From Shinella curvata (lineage in GTDB: Bacteria; Pseudomonadota; Alphaproteobacteria; Rhizobiales; Rhizobiaceae), in assembly GCF_022899935.1 (NCBI RefSeq), contig NZ_JALJCJ010000007.1, forward strand, positions 124,001 to 188,000: 64,000 nucleotides of DNA. Reading direction: 5' to 3'. The translations under genes were made by a program, and so were the position numbers. The notes below the pieces were generated by a model. That model did not search any database. It was not told the origin of the DNA and saw only the letters and a program-made list of their open reading frames with translations. This document shows positions 1 through 10,415 of the stretch, in pieces (positions within the stretch are counted from its first letter, which is position 1; each line of letters begins with the position of its first letter).

Positions 1-1595
<1,595 letters not shown>

Positions 1596-1616
1596 TTCTT
1601 TTCAGCGCGAAACAAG

Positions 1617-1646
1617 AAATGCCGGGGCCCCAAACCCCGGCATTTT
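1617..1646. terminator. Intrinsic terminator after acnA
   Basis: Perfect 11-bp stem, AAATGCCGGGG (1617-1627) pairing with CCCCGGCATTT (1635-1645), with a 7-base loop and a short T run, 22 bases after the acnA stop. Confidence 0.85.
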
Positions 1647-1756
1647 CCATTCCTGAAGGAAAAAATCTCACTCCATCGTGACTTCCTGTTGAAGCGGCAA
1701 GCGCGTATGACGGCTTCAAAAGGCTGGCCTTTGCCGACGCTTCATTGGAAATGATC

Positions 1757-2512
1757 ATGCCGAGACTGTATAGACCGGAATGTCTGGCGATCCTGCTTGC
1801 GCTCGGGGCCAGCACCGCCGCCGCTGAGGAAGGCCTCAAGCCCAAGGGCGTCGTCGAGCTCTTCACCAGCCAGGGCTGCTCCTCCTGCCCGCCGGCCGAC
1901 AAGGCGCTGGAAACGCTGGCCCGCGAAGGCAAGGTCGTGGCGCTCTCCTATCACGTCGACTACTGGAACTATCTCGGCTGGGCCGATACGCTCGCCTCCA
2001 AGGACAATACCGACCGGCAATATGCCTATGCGCGCATGTTCGGCCGCAACGGTGTCTATACGCCCCAGGCCGTGCTGAACGGCCGCGAGCACATCAACGG
2101 CGCCGATATCAGCGGCATCCGCTCCCGCCTCGGCGCCATGCCGAACGAAGGCAAGGGGCTGAGCGTGCCTGTTGACGTCGAGGTGAAGAACGACGAGCTG
2201 CGCATCCGTGTCGGCCCCGGCGAAGGCAAAGCCAATATCGTCATCGCCTATTTCGAGCGCGAACGCACCATTAACATCGACAAGGGTGAGAATCTCGGCA
2301 AGACGATCAACTACTGGCATGCCGTCACCGATATGGAGACGATCGGCATGTGGGAGGGCAAGGAGACGAACCTCGTGCTTCCTGCCGATATGCTGAAGAA
2401 GAAAAAGAAAGCCGGCGGCTGCGCCATCCTGCTGCAACGCATGAAGACGGCCGATACGCCCGGCGCCATTCTGGGCGCGACGGTGCTGACCGGGGAAAAG
2501 GCGACCCGGTAA
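1757..2512 (+). CDS. DUF1223 family secreted thioredoxin-fold protein
   Basis: Exported protein of about 251 residues. The N-terminus (MPRLYRPECLAILLALGAS then TAAAEE) is a signal peptide likely cleaved after the Ala run. The mature part opens with VVELFTSQGCSSCPPAD, a CxxC pair in a thioredoxin-like context and the hallmark of DUF1223. HVDYWNYLGW and YTPQAVLNG further on are also typical. The physiological substrate is unknown for the family. A redox or periplasmic role is inferred from the CxxC and the export signal. Starts at 1745 (TTG), 1751 (ATG) and 1757 (ATG) are all in frame. 1757 is preferred because GGAA (1747-1750) lies 6 bases upstream and the signal peptide then starts cleanly. 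A poly-Lys run (KKKKKA) sits near residue 215. Confidence 0.85.
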   Translation: MPRLYRPECLAILLALGASTAAAEEGLKPKGVVELFTSQGCSSCPPADKALETLAREGKVVALSYHVDYWNYLGWADTLASKDNTDRQYAYARMFGRNGVYTPQAVLNGREHINGADISGIRSRLGAMPNEGKGLSVPVDVEVKNDELRIRVGPGEGKANIVIAYFERERTINIDKGENLGKTINYWHAVTDMETIGMWEGKETNLVLPADMLKKKKKAGGCAILLQRMKTADTPGAILGATVLTGEKATR

Positions 2513-2864
2513 CCTCCCCTCCCCCCGTTTGGGGGAGATCCGGTCCGGCTTCTTCGAGGGGCTGGGGCTTGAGGGTTCGAAGGAGACGGACCGGACCGGG
2601 ACGAAGCTGCCGGCAACGGAATACAGGGCAACCTCGACAGACGCTCGCCGGTTCGGCCAGAGTTCCGCGTGAGGCGGATGGCCGGGACAGGCGGCGACGG
2701 GCGGACTCTCTCTTTAAATTTGGGCGTCTGTTTGTCTGAAATGCGGCAGGACGGATTTTTGCGAAATCGCAAATCCGCTCCCCTGTCTTTCCCCTCAGCC
2801 TTGCATTTCATCTCCGGTCAGGCACACTGTCACCGTGCCGTCACAGAAAAGGTGCGGAGATTCG
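2513..2864. other. Intergenic region without a convincing gene
   Basis: About 350 bases. Immediately after the DUF1223 stop is a C/G hairpin (CTCCCCC 2519-2525 with GGGGGAG 2531-2537) that lacks a T tract. A second imperfect hairpin (CGGATTT...AAATCCG, about 2752-2778) lies upstream of the next gene. Short frames here have no recognisable protein features. The promoter of the DUF2794 gene probably lies in the AT-richer part after 2710, but I cannot assign boxes. Confidence 0.5.
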
Positions 2865-3239
2865 ATGACTGATCAGCCGGATTTGCAGGCGCCCGATGTC
2901 GTGATCGACCTCAGGGACTACCGGAGCAGCAAGAACCCGCTGCCCATAACCTTCCATCGACGCGAACTTGATGCGATTCTCTGGGTCTATGGCCGCATGG
3001 TCGGCGAGGGCGAATGGCGCGACTACGCCATCGACCATATGCGCGACAAGGCGGTGTTCTCCGTCTTCAAGCGTTCCGGCGAAATGCCGCTCTACCGCAT
3101 CGAGAAAGACCCCAAGCTCGCCGCCAAGCAGGGTGCCTACAGCGTCATCAACCAGCACGGCACGATTTTAAAGCGCGGCCACGAGCTGAAGCAAGTGCTG
3201 AAGGTCTTTGACAAGGTCTTGCGCCTCGTCGAGACGTGA
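2865..3239 (+). CDS. DUF2794 domain-containing protein
   Basis: Small cytoplasmic protein of 124 residues without signal peptide or membrane segment. The sequence (MTDQPDLQAP..., with VIDLRDYRSS, FHRRELDAILWVYGRMV and MPLYRIEKDP) matches the conserved alphaproteobacterial DUF2794 family of unknown function. The ATG at 2865 is chosen over an in-frame start at 2835 because GGAGA (2856-2860) sits 4 bases upstream and the extra N-terminal residues do not belong to the family. It is convergent with the acetyltransferase gene downstream; the two stop codons abut. Confidence 0.85.
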   Translation: MTDQPDLQAPDVVIDLRDYRSSKNPLPITFHRRELDAILWVYGRMVGEGEWRDYAIDHMRDKAVFSVFKRSGEMPLYRIEKDPKLAAKQGAYSVINQHGTILKRGHELKQVLKVFDKVLRLVET

Positions 3240-3791
3240 TCAGGCCATCGTGCCCGGATAATCCGTTGCCGACGGTTCGTTTTCGGCGCCGTCGCCCAGC
3301 GCGCGCTGCATGAACACCGTATCCAGCCAGCGCCCGTGCTTGAAACCCGTCGCGGTCATGCGGCCGGAGTGTTCGAAGCCGGCGGCGGTGTGGACGGCGA
3401 TCGAGGCCGGATGCGCGCCGCCGATGACCGCCACCATCTGGCGGAAGCCGAGGTCGGTCGCGCGGCGGATGAGCTCGGCGAGCAGTGCCTTGCCGACGCC
3501 CTTGCCGCGCGCTTCCGGCGCCAGATAGACCGAATCCTCGACGAGCCAGCGATAGGCCGGCCGCGTGCGGAAGGCGGACGCATAGGCGTAGCCAAGGATG
3601 AGGCCGGTCTGCTCGACGGCGACGATATAGGGATAACCCTTACCGGTGATCGTTGTGAAGCGCGTCTCCATCTCGTCGAGCGAGGGCGGATCGATCTCGT
3701 AGCTCGCGACCCCGTTGAGGACGGACTCACGATAGATTTCGGTAAAGGCGGCGATGTCGCCAAGGTCGGCAGTGCGGATGACGAAGCTCAT
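3240..3791 (-). CDS. GNAT N-acetyltransferase, phosphinothricin acetyltransferase-like
   Basis: Acetyl-CoA-dependent N-acyltransferase of about 183 residues. The GNAT acetyl-CoA loop is visible as YLAPEARGKGVGKALL (R-G-x-G-x-G/A type). ASYEIDPPSLDEM and the acceptor-side motifs IGGAHPASIAVHTAAGFEHSG and GFKHGRWLDTVFMQ are typical of the Pat/Bar branch, which acetylates small amino-acid-like substrates such as phosphinothricin or methionine sulfoximine. The true substrate is unknown. Two ATG starts are possible, 3803 and 3791. The later one gives MSFVIRTADLGD, matching the usual family start, but neither has a strong ribosome site. Confidence 0.85.
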   Translation of the reverse strand: MSFVIRTADLGDIAAFTEIYRESVLNGVASYEIDPPSLDEMETRFTTITGKGYPYIVAVEQTGLILGYAYASAFRTRPAYRWLVEDSVYLAPEARGKGVGKALLAELIRRATDLGFRQMVAVIGGAHPASIAVHTAAGFEHSGRMTATGFKHGRWLDTVFMQRALGDGAENEPSATDYPGTMA

Positions 3792-3855
3792 GGAAGCCAA
3801 CATTTGTTGAACAATTCCGGCGCGTTTTGCGTCCGCCCTTGCCGGAAAGCAAGGC

Positions 3856-3888
3856 GAAAAAGGGGATGAGGTTAATCCCCATCCCCTT
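3856..3888 (-). terminator. Intrinsic terminator of pyc
   Basis: Read on the minus strand: AAGGGGATG, an 11-base loop, CATCCCCTT, then a T-rich run. It lies 27 bases after the pyc stop codon. Confidence 0.75.
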
Positions 3889-3914
3889 CAGTCAGGCTTC
3901 GATATTTGCGACGC

Positions 3915-6900
3915 TCACGCGCCGTAAACGATCAGCAGGTCCTTGGCGTCGATCTGGTCGCCGGCGCGCACCAGCACTTCCGAGATCATGCCGTCCTTTT
4001 CGGCGTGCAGCGCCGTTTCCATCTTCATCGCCTCGATGGAGAGCAGCACGTCGCCGGCCTTGACCGCCTGTCCGGCAGAAACCGAGACCGTCGAGATGAC
4101 GCCCGGCATCGGCGCACCGAGATGGGCGGCATTGCCGTTGTCGGCCTTGCGGCGGACGGCCGAGGTTGCGGCGCGGTTGCGATCCGGCACCTTGATGAGG
4201 CGCGGCTGGCCGTTCAGCTCGAAGAACACCTTGACCATGCCCTGGGCATCCGGCTCGCTGGTCGCCTGGTGCAGGATGACGAGCGACTTGCCCTTCTCGA
4301 TTTCCGGCTGCAGCTCTTCGCCCGCCGCCAGACCGTAGAAATAGGCCGGCGTCGGCAGAACGCTGACGGGACCGTAGGTATCGACGGCCAGCGCATAGTC
4401 GGTGAAGACCTTCGGATACATCAGGTAGGAGGCAAACTCGAAGTCGTCGACCGGACGCTCCAGCTTGTCCTCGATCGCCTTGCGCTCGGCGTCGAGATCG
4501 GCCGGCGGCAGAAGCGAGCCGGGAACGGCGGTGTAGGCTTCCTCGCCCTTCAGCACCTTCTTCTGGAGGGCGGCCGGCCAGCCGCCCGGAGGCTGACCGA
4601 GATCGCCCTTGAGCATGGAGACGACCGAATCCGGGAAGGCGATGTCGCGCGCCGGATTTTCGACATCGGCGACGGTGAGATCCTGGCTCACCATCATCAG
4701 CGCCATGTCGCCGACCACCTTGGAGGACGGCGTCACCTTGACGATATCGCCGAACATCTGGTTGGCATCGGCATAGGCCTGGGCGACCTTGTGCCACTTG
4801 GTCTCCAGACCGAGTGAACGGGCCTGTTCCTTGAGATTGGTGAACTGGCCGCCCGGCATTTCATGCAGGTAGACTTCTGAAGCCGGTCCCTTGAGGTCAC
4901 TTTCGAAGGCGGCGTACTGGAAGCGCACGGCCTCCCAGTAGAAGGAGATGCGGCGGATCCATTCCGGGTCGAGACCCGGATCGCGCTCCGAACCGCGCAG
5001 CGCCTCGACGATCGAGCCGAGGCAGGGCTGCGACGTGTTGCCCGACAGCGCGTCCATTGCTGCATCCACCACATCAACGCCGGCATCGACGGCGGCAAGC
5101 ACGGTCGCGGCCGCGATACCCGACGTGTCATGCGTGTGGAAGTGGATCGGCAGATCGGTCGCCTCGCGCAGCGCCTTGAACAGCACGCGGGCGGCGGCGG
5201 GCTTCAGCAGGCCCGCCATGTCCTTCAGCGCGATCATGTGCGCGCCGGCCTTTTCCAGCTCGCCGGCAAGATTGGTGTAGTATTTCAGATCGTATTTCGG
5301 GCGGGCGGAATTCAGGAGATCGCCGGTATAGCAGATCGTCGCCTCGCAGATGCGGTTCTCCTCGGCAATCGCGTCCATCGAGACGCGCATGTTGTCGACC
5401 CAGTTCAGGCAGTCGAAGACGCGGAAGACATCTATGCCGCCCTTGGCCGCCTGGCGGACAAAATACTTCACGACATTGTCGGGATAATTCTTGTAGCCGA
5501 CGCCGTTGGCGCCGCGCAGCAGCATCTGGAGCAGCAGGTTCGGCGCATCCTCGCGGATGCGGGCGAGACGCTCCCACGGATCTTCCGTCAGGAAGCGCAT
5601 GGAAACGTCGAAGGTCGCACCGCCCCAGCACTCGAGCGAGAAGAGCTGCGGCAGCGCGCGGGCATAGGTGCCGGCCACGCGCGCGATGTCATTCGTGCGC
5701 ATGCGGGTCGCCAAGAGCGACTGGTGCGCGTCACGCATCGTCGTGTCGGTCAGCAGAACCTGCTTTTGACCGCGCAGCCATTCGCCGAATTTCGTCGGGC
5801 CGAGTTCATCGAGCTTCTGCTTGGTGCCGTCGGGGATATCGCCGTTGATATAGGGCACGACGGGCTTGGCGACATCCGACGGCGGCTTCGGACGGCCCTT
5901 GGCCTCCGGATGGCCGTTGACGGTGACGTCGGCGATGTAGGTCAGGAGCTTCGTCGCACGGTCCTGACGCTTCACCTGCTGGAAGAGTTCCGGCGTCGTG
6001 TCGATGAAGCGGGTCGTGTAGCTGTTGTCGCGGAAGGCCTCATGGCCGATGATCGCCTCGAGGAAGGTGAGGTTGGTCGCGACACCGCGGATACGGAATT
6101 CGCGCAATGCGCGGTCCATGCGGGTGATGGCTTCCGCCGCCGTGCTGCCCGAGGCGGTGACCTTGACGAGCAGTGGATCGTAATAGCGGGTGATATAGGC
6201 GCCCGTATAAGCCGTGCCGCCGTCGAGGCGGATGCCGAAGCCTGCCGCCGAGCGGTAGCCGGTGATGCGGCCATAGTCGGGGATGAAGTTCTGCTCCGGG
6301 TCTTCCGTGGTGATGCGGCACTGCAGCGCGTGGCCGTTGAGACGGATGTTCTCCTGTGCAGGAACGCCCGATTCCGGCGTGCCGATCGCCTCACCGTCGA
6401 GAATGTGGATCTGCGCCTTGACGATATCGATGCCGGTCACGACTTCCGTGACGGTGTGCTCGACCTGAATGCGCGGGTTCACCTCGATGAAGTAGAACTT
6501 GCCGCTCTCGACATCCATCAGATACTCGACCGTGCCGGCGCCGATATAGTTGGTGGCCTGGCCGATCTTGAGCGAATAGTTGGCCAGTTCCTGGCGCTGC
6601 ACTTCCGTCAGATAGGGGGCCGGTGCGCGCTCGACGACCTTCTGGTTGCGGCGCTGGATGGAGCAGTCACGCTCGAAGAGATGCACGACATTGCCGTGGG
6701 TATCGCCAAGAATCTGGCTTTCGACGTGACGGGCGCGCTCGACGAGCTTTTCGAGATAGACCTCGTCCTTGCCGAAGGCGGCCTTGGCCTCGCGCTTGGC
6801 TTCCGTCACCTCGCGGATCAGGTCCTTCGGGTCGCGGATGGCGCGCATGCCGCGCCCGCCGCCGCCCCAGGAGGCCTTGAGCATGACGGGATAGCCGATC

Positions 6901-7373
6901 TCGGCAGCGAGACGGTGGATTTCGGCTTCATCATCCGGCAGCGGGTCAGTGGCCGGCACGACCGGCACGCCGACGGAAATGGCGAGGTTGCGCGCGGCAA
7001 CCTTGTTGCCGAGCTGGCGCATGGTGGCCGGGCGCGGACCGATGAAGGTGATGCCGGCGGCATCGCAGGCATCGACGAATTCCGGGCTTTCCGAGAGCAG
7101 GCCGTAACCAGGATGGATGGCATCGGCGCCGGAAAGCCTGGCGACGCGGATGACCTCCTCGATCGACAGATAGCTCTCGATCGGGCCGAGATCGCGCGCC
7201 AGATGCGGGCCGCGGCCGATCTGGTAGCTCTCGTCCGCCTTGAACCGGTGCAGCGCCAGTTTGTCCTCTTCCGCCCATATCGCAACTGTTTTCAGACCGA
7301 GTTCATTGGCCGCGCGGAACACACGGATGGCAATTTCGGATCGGTTGGCGACAAGGATCTTGGAAATGGGCAA
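3915..7373 (-). CDS. pyc: Pyruvate carboxylase
   Basis: Biotin-dependent anaplerotic enzyme (pyruvate + bicarbonate + ATP to oxaloacetate). The 1152 residues are full length for the single-chain type. Order: biotin carboxylase with ATP-grasp loop KASWGGGGRGMR (about 165-180) and RDCSIQRRNQKVVERAP; carboxyltransferase (about 540-810) with TTMRDAHQSLLATR and metal-site HFHTHDTSG; conserved PYC domain; C-terminal biotinyl domain with AMKMET, biotinylated Lys about residue 1117. The start is TTG at 7373, supported by GAGGAG 6 bases upstream on the minus strand and by an N-terminus (SKILVANRSEIAIR) that matches the family. A monocistronic unit is likely, since it has its own terminator and a 200-base gap upstream. 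Confidence 0.97.
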   Translation of the reverse strand: MPISKILVANRSEIAIRVFRAANELGLKTVAIWAEEDKLALHRFKADESYQIGRGPHLARDLGPIESYLSIEEVIRVARLSGADAIHPGYGLLSESPEFVDACDAAGITFIGPRPATMRQLGNKVAARNLAISVGVPVVPATDPLPDDEAEIHRLAAEIGYPVMLKASWGGGGRGMRAIRDPKDLIREVTEAKREAKAAFGKDEVYLEKLVERARHVESQILGDTHGNVVHLFERDCSIQRRNQKVVERAPAPYLTEVQRQELANYSLKIGQATNYIGAGTVEYLMDVESGKFYFIEVNPRIQVEHTVTEVVTGIDIVKAQIHILDGEAIGTPESGVPAQENIRLNGHALQCRITTEDPEQNFIPDYGRITGYRSAAGFGIRLDGGTAYTGAYITRYYDPLLVKVTASGSTAAEAITRMDRALREFRIRGVATNLTFLEAIIGHEAFRDNSYTTRFIDTTPELFQQVKRQDRATKLLTYIADVTVNGHPEAKGRPKPPSDVAKPVVPYINGDIPDGTKQKLDELGPTKFGEWLRGQKQVLLTDTTMRDAHQSLLATRMRTNDIARVAGTYARALPQLFSLECWGGATFDVSMRFLTEDPWERLARIREDAPNLLLQMLLRGANGVGYKNYPDNVVKYFVRQAAKGGIDVFRVFDCLNWVDNMRVSMDAIAEENRICEATICYTGDLLNSARPKYDLKYYTNLAGELEKAGAHMIALKDMAGLLKPAAARVLFKALREATDLPIHFHTHDTSGIAAATVLAAVDAGVDVVDAAMDALSGNTSQPCLGSIVEALRGSERDPGLDPEWIRRISFYWEAVRFQYAAFESDLKGPASEVYLHEMPGGQFTNLKEQARSLGLETKWHKVAQAYADANQMFGDIVKVTPSSKVVGDMALMMVSQDLTVADVENPARDIAFPDSVVSMLKGDLGQPPGGWPAALQKKVLKGEEAYTAVPGSLLPPADLDAERKAIEDKLERPVDDFEFASYLMYPKVFTDYALAVDTYGPVSVLPTPAYFYGLAAGEELQPEIEKGKSLVILHQATSEPDAQGMVKVFFELNGQPRLIKVPDRNRAATSAVRRKADNGNAAHLGAPMPGVISTVSVSAGQAVKAGDVLLSIEAMKMETALHAEKDGMISEVLVRAGDQIDAKDLLIVYGA

Positions 7374-7581
7374 GTCGAACTCCTCAAGACTTGGAAAAAC
7401 GGGAAATGCTGCACCCGCGAAGAGAATTATTAGCGGCTAATTTCCAAAGTGCAATTTTGGAGTCGTCACGGAACAGAAGATTTGCGTCGCTGGAAACAAT
7501 CGAATGGCCAATCCACGACGATTTTCCGCCATAGATTGTTTTAAAACAAGCAGTTGCTGTCCAGAGGCGAAAAACTGGCCT

Positions 7582-8322
7582 CTATGAGACGAGCCCGAGC
7601 CGGAAGGCGATGGCGACGGCGTGGTGGCGATTGCGCGCGCCGAGCTTTTCCTGGATGCCGTTCATGTACCAGTCGACCGTATGGCTGGAGATGCCGAGTA
7701 CCCGGCCGATGTCAGGCGATGTCATGCCTTCCGCCAGCAGGCTCAGCGCCTCCATTTCGCGGCGCGTCAATTCGACGTCGACGATCGACGAAAGCCGCGC
7801 CGCCATGTCGGGATCGGCGATATGGATCAGCTTCCAGTAGAGCCGCCGGGCAATGCTGTCGAAAATACCGAGTTCGACGCTTTCAAGCTCGACCGGCTTG
7901 CCACCCAAACTGAGACTCCCGACAAGGCCGCGCCGGCCGTGCACGGGAAAGATATAGCCATCCTCCAGCCCGTTCTGCCGCGCATCCACCATCATGCGTT
8001 CCATGCGCTTGCGATGCGGACTGGTGCGGAAGGCGCTCAGCGTATCGCGCCAGCGGAAGCCGGTCTGCGCATGGCCGAGATAGCGCACGGTCGGATCGAC
8101 CTGCATGTAGCGTTTCTGAAGGTAGGTTTCCAGCCAGTCCTGCGGCCAGCGCCCGGCAAGAATGAGACCGGAAAGGGTTTCTACCGGCTTCGGCGCCTGA
8201 TTGAGCCAGTAGTAGTCGAAACCGTACAGCGCCAGCAGACGCTCGAATTCGGCTGTCGTCTCGTCACGACCGCGCAACTCGTCGATCAGTGCAAGAAACT
8301 GCACCAGCAAGTTGATCTTCAT
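7582..8322 (-). CDS. LuxR-family regulator with AHL-binding domain (orphan, no luxI nearby)
   Basis: Transcription factor of 246 residues: N-terminal autoinducer-binding domain (about 15-165) and C-terminal LuxR HTH (about 180-246, with LTRREMEALSLLAEGMTSPDIG and SSHTVDWYMNGIQEKLGARN). By alignment of spacing, W63, Y67, D76-P77 and W91 fall exactly where TraR has W57, Y61, D70-P71 and W85, and a Gly is present near 118-122. The pocket signature for acyl-homoserine lactone is therefore retained. No LuxI-type synthase occurs in the window, so it is a candidate LuxR solo. It is divergent from ndvA across a 300-base spacer. The target genes cannot be deduced from the sequence. Confidence 0.88.
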   Translation of the reverse strand: MKINLLVQFLALIDELRGRDETTAEFERLLALYGFDYYWLNQAPKPVETLSGLILAGRWPQDWLETYLQKRYMQVDPTVRYLGHAQTGFRWRDTLSAFRTSPHRKRMERMMVDARQNGLEDGYIFPVHGRRGLVGSLSLGGKPVELESVELGIFDSIARRLYWKLIHIADPDMAARLSSIVDVELTRREMEALSLLAEGMTSPDIGRVLGISSHTVDWYMNGIQEKLGARNRHHAVAIAFRLGLVS

Positions 8323-8623
8323 ATGCCCTGCGCTGGAAGCGCCCCAATCCGAATTCCGAGATATAACCCGCCTTGCTTCGGCCAGTCATGTCCCATTCAT
8401 GTTACCCCGCTTACACTTGGCAGGATCGAATGATGAAAATCAATCGGATAAGGACGTCCCGGCGCGCAAATCTCAAGACATCACGCAACATTTCACACGA
8501 GTCATGAAATTTGCGCGGCCGTGGAGAACTTTCGCCCCTTGCGCTGCTTAATGCCTGTAGCGAAGGGATCGAGGGTGCGTGTATCGCACCGCACAAAAGG
8601 TTTTGCCCGGAAAGGCCGCATTC
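8323..8623. promoter_or_regulatory. Divergent intergenic region luxR-type regulator / ndvA
   Basis: About 300 bases that must hold both promoters. I see no convincing -35/-10 pair, lux-box palindrome or riboswitch. An in-frame GTG at 8579 with a weak GAGGG could extend NdvA by 15 residues, but the GTG at 8624 fits the family better. Confidence 0.4.
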
Positions 8624-10381
8624 GTGTCTTTGTTTCAGGTCTATGCACGGGCGCTCAGCTATCTGAGCGTCTACAAGCTCAGGGTTGGCTCGGTCGTTGC
8701 CGCCAACGTCGTGCTCGCCGTGATCGCCATTGCCGAACCGATCCTGTTCGGTCGTATCATCGATGCCATCTCCTCCCAGGGCAATGTCACGCCGATGTTG
8801 CTGATGTGGGCAGGCTTCGGCCTGTTTAACACCATCGCCTTCGTGCTCGTCGCCCGCGAGGCCGACCGGCTGGCCCATGGCCGCCGCGCCAGCCTGCTGA
8901 CGGAAGCCTTCGGCCGCATTATTTCCATGCCGCTCGCCTGGCATAGCCAGCGCGGCACCTCCAACGCCCTGCATACGCTGCTGCGCGCCTGCGAGACGCT
9001 GTTCGGCCTCTGGCTCGAATTCATGCGCACACATCTGGCGACCGCCGTGGCACTCGTCCTGCTCGTGCCCACCGCCTTCGTGATGGACTACCGTCTCTCG
9101 CTGGTTCTGGTCGTGCTCGGCGCGCTCTACGTGCTGATCGGCAAGGTGGTGATGAACCGCACCCGCGAGGGCCAGGCCTCGGTCGAGAACCACTATCACA
9201 CCGTGTTCTCGCATGTGTCGGACTCCATCAGCAACGTTTCGGTCGTGCACAGCTACAACCGCATCGAGGCGGAGACGCGCGAGCTGAAGCGCTTTGCCGA
9301 GCGGCTGATCAATGCCCAGTATCCCGTGCTCGACTGGTGGGCGCTGGCCAGTGCGCTGAACCGCATTGCCTCTACCATTTCCATGATGACTATCCTCGTC
9401 ATCGGCACGGTTCTGGTGCAACGCGGCGAGATCAAGGTGGGTGACGTCATCGCTTTCATCGGCTTCGCCGGCCTGCTCATCGGCCGCCTCGACCAGATGA
9501 AGGCCTTCGTCACGCAGATCTTCGAGGCCCGGTCGAAGCTCGAGGACTTCTTCACGCTGGAAGACGCCGTCAAGGAACGCGAGGAGCCGGCCGGTGCGAG
9601 CGATCTCGGCGAGGTCAAGGGCCGAGTCGAGTTCCGCAATATCAGCTTCGACTTCGCCAATGCCACCCAGGGCGTGCGCGACGTGTCGTTCACCGCCGAA
9701 GCCGGCCAGACGGTCGCCATCGTCGGCCCGACCGGTGCCGGTAAGACGACGCTGGTCAATCTCTTGCAGCGCGTCTACGAGCCGCAGTCCGGCCAGATTC
9801 TCATCGATGGCGTCGATATTTCGACGGTGACGCGCAAGTCGCTGCGCCGCTCGATCGCCACCGTCTTCCAGGATGCTGGCCTGCTCAACCGCTCGATATC
9901 AGACAATATCCGTCTCGGCCGCGAGGGTGCGACGGAGGAGGAGATCATGGCGGCGGCGGAAGCAGCGGCGGCGAACGACTTTATCGTCTCGCGCCAGAGC
10001 GGCTACGACACCCATGTCGGCGAACGCGGCAACCGCCTGTCGGGCGGCGAGCGCCAGCGTATCGCGATTGCCCGCGCCATCCTCAAGAACGCACCGATCC
10101 TGGTGCTCGACGAGGCGACCAGCGCACTCGACGTGGAGACGGAAGCCCGCGTGAAGGCGGCAATCGACCAGCTACGTCGCAACCGCACGACCTTCATCAT
10201 CGCGCACCGCCTGTCGACGGTCCGCGAAGCCGATCTCGTGGTCTTTATGGATCACGGCAAGATCGCCGAGATGGGCACATTCAACGATCTCAGCCAGAGC
10301 AACGGCCGCTTCGCCGCCCTGCTGCGCGCCAGCGGCATTCTGACGGATGACGACGTGCGCAAGAGCCACACGGCGGCCTGA
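8624..10381 (+). CDS. ndvA: Cyclic beta-1,2-glucan exporter, ABC permease/ATPase (NdvA/ChvA)
   Basis: Inner-membrane half-transporter that exports cyclic beta-1,2-glucan made by NdvB into the periplasm; needed for osmoadaptation and plant or host interaction in rhizobia, Agrobacterium and Brucella. It has 585 residues. The N-terminal six-helix ABC membrane domain contains VSLFQVYARALSYL and EPILFGRIIDAISS. The C-terminal ATPase has Walker A GPTGAGKTT, signature LSGGERQR, Walker B ILVLDEATSALD and the switch His in IIAHRLSTV. The start is GTG at 8624, with GGAAAGG (8609-8615) 8 bases upstream and length agreeing with ChvA. The C-terminus ASGILTDDDVRKSHTAA is diagnostic of NdvA. It is convergent with the opgC-like gene. 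Confidence 0.96.
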   Translation: MSLFQVYARALSYLSVYKLRVGSVVAANVVLAVIAIAEPILFGRIIDAISSQGNVTPMLLMWAGFGLFNTIAFVLVAREADRLAHGRRASLLTEAFGRIISMPLAWHSQRGTSNALHTLLRACETLFGLWLEFMRTHLATAVALVLLVPTAFVMDYRLSLVLVVLGALYVLIGKVVMNRTREGQASVENHYHTVFSHVSDSISNVSVVHSYNRIEAETRELKRFAERLINAQYPVLDWWALASALNRIASTISMMTILVIGTVLVQRGEIKVGDVIAFIGFAGLLIGRLDQMKAFVTQIFEARSKLEDFFTLEDAVKEREEPAGASDLGEVKGRVEFRNISFDFANATQGVRDVSFTAEAGQTVAIVGPTGAGKTTLVNLLQRVYEPQSGQILIDGVDISTVTRKSLRRSIATVFQDAGLLNRSISDNIRLGREGATEEEIMAAAEAAAANDFIVSRQSGYDTHVGERGNRLSGGERQRIAIARAILKNAPILVLDEATSALDVETEARVKAAIDQLRRNRTTFIIAHRLSTVREADLVVFMDHGKIAEMGTFNDLSQSNGRFAALLRASGILTDDDVRKSHTAA

Positions 10382-10415
10382 GCGTCAGGCCCCGTACTTC
10401 GGGCTAACGCCCCTT

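Noticed and set aside
2752-2778. Imperfect hairpin upstream of the DUF2794 gene
   Set aside because: Not followed by a T tract on either strand and not positioned over a ribosome site; no function can be supported.
5130-7433. A 767-codon open frame on the plus strand
   Set aside because: It is antisense to the third-position pattern of pyruvate carboxylase; the translation is low-complexity (V/D/A/G/R rich) with no domain.
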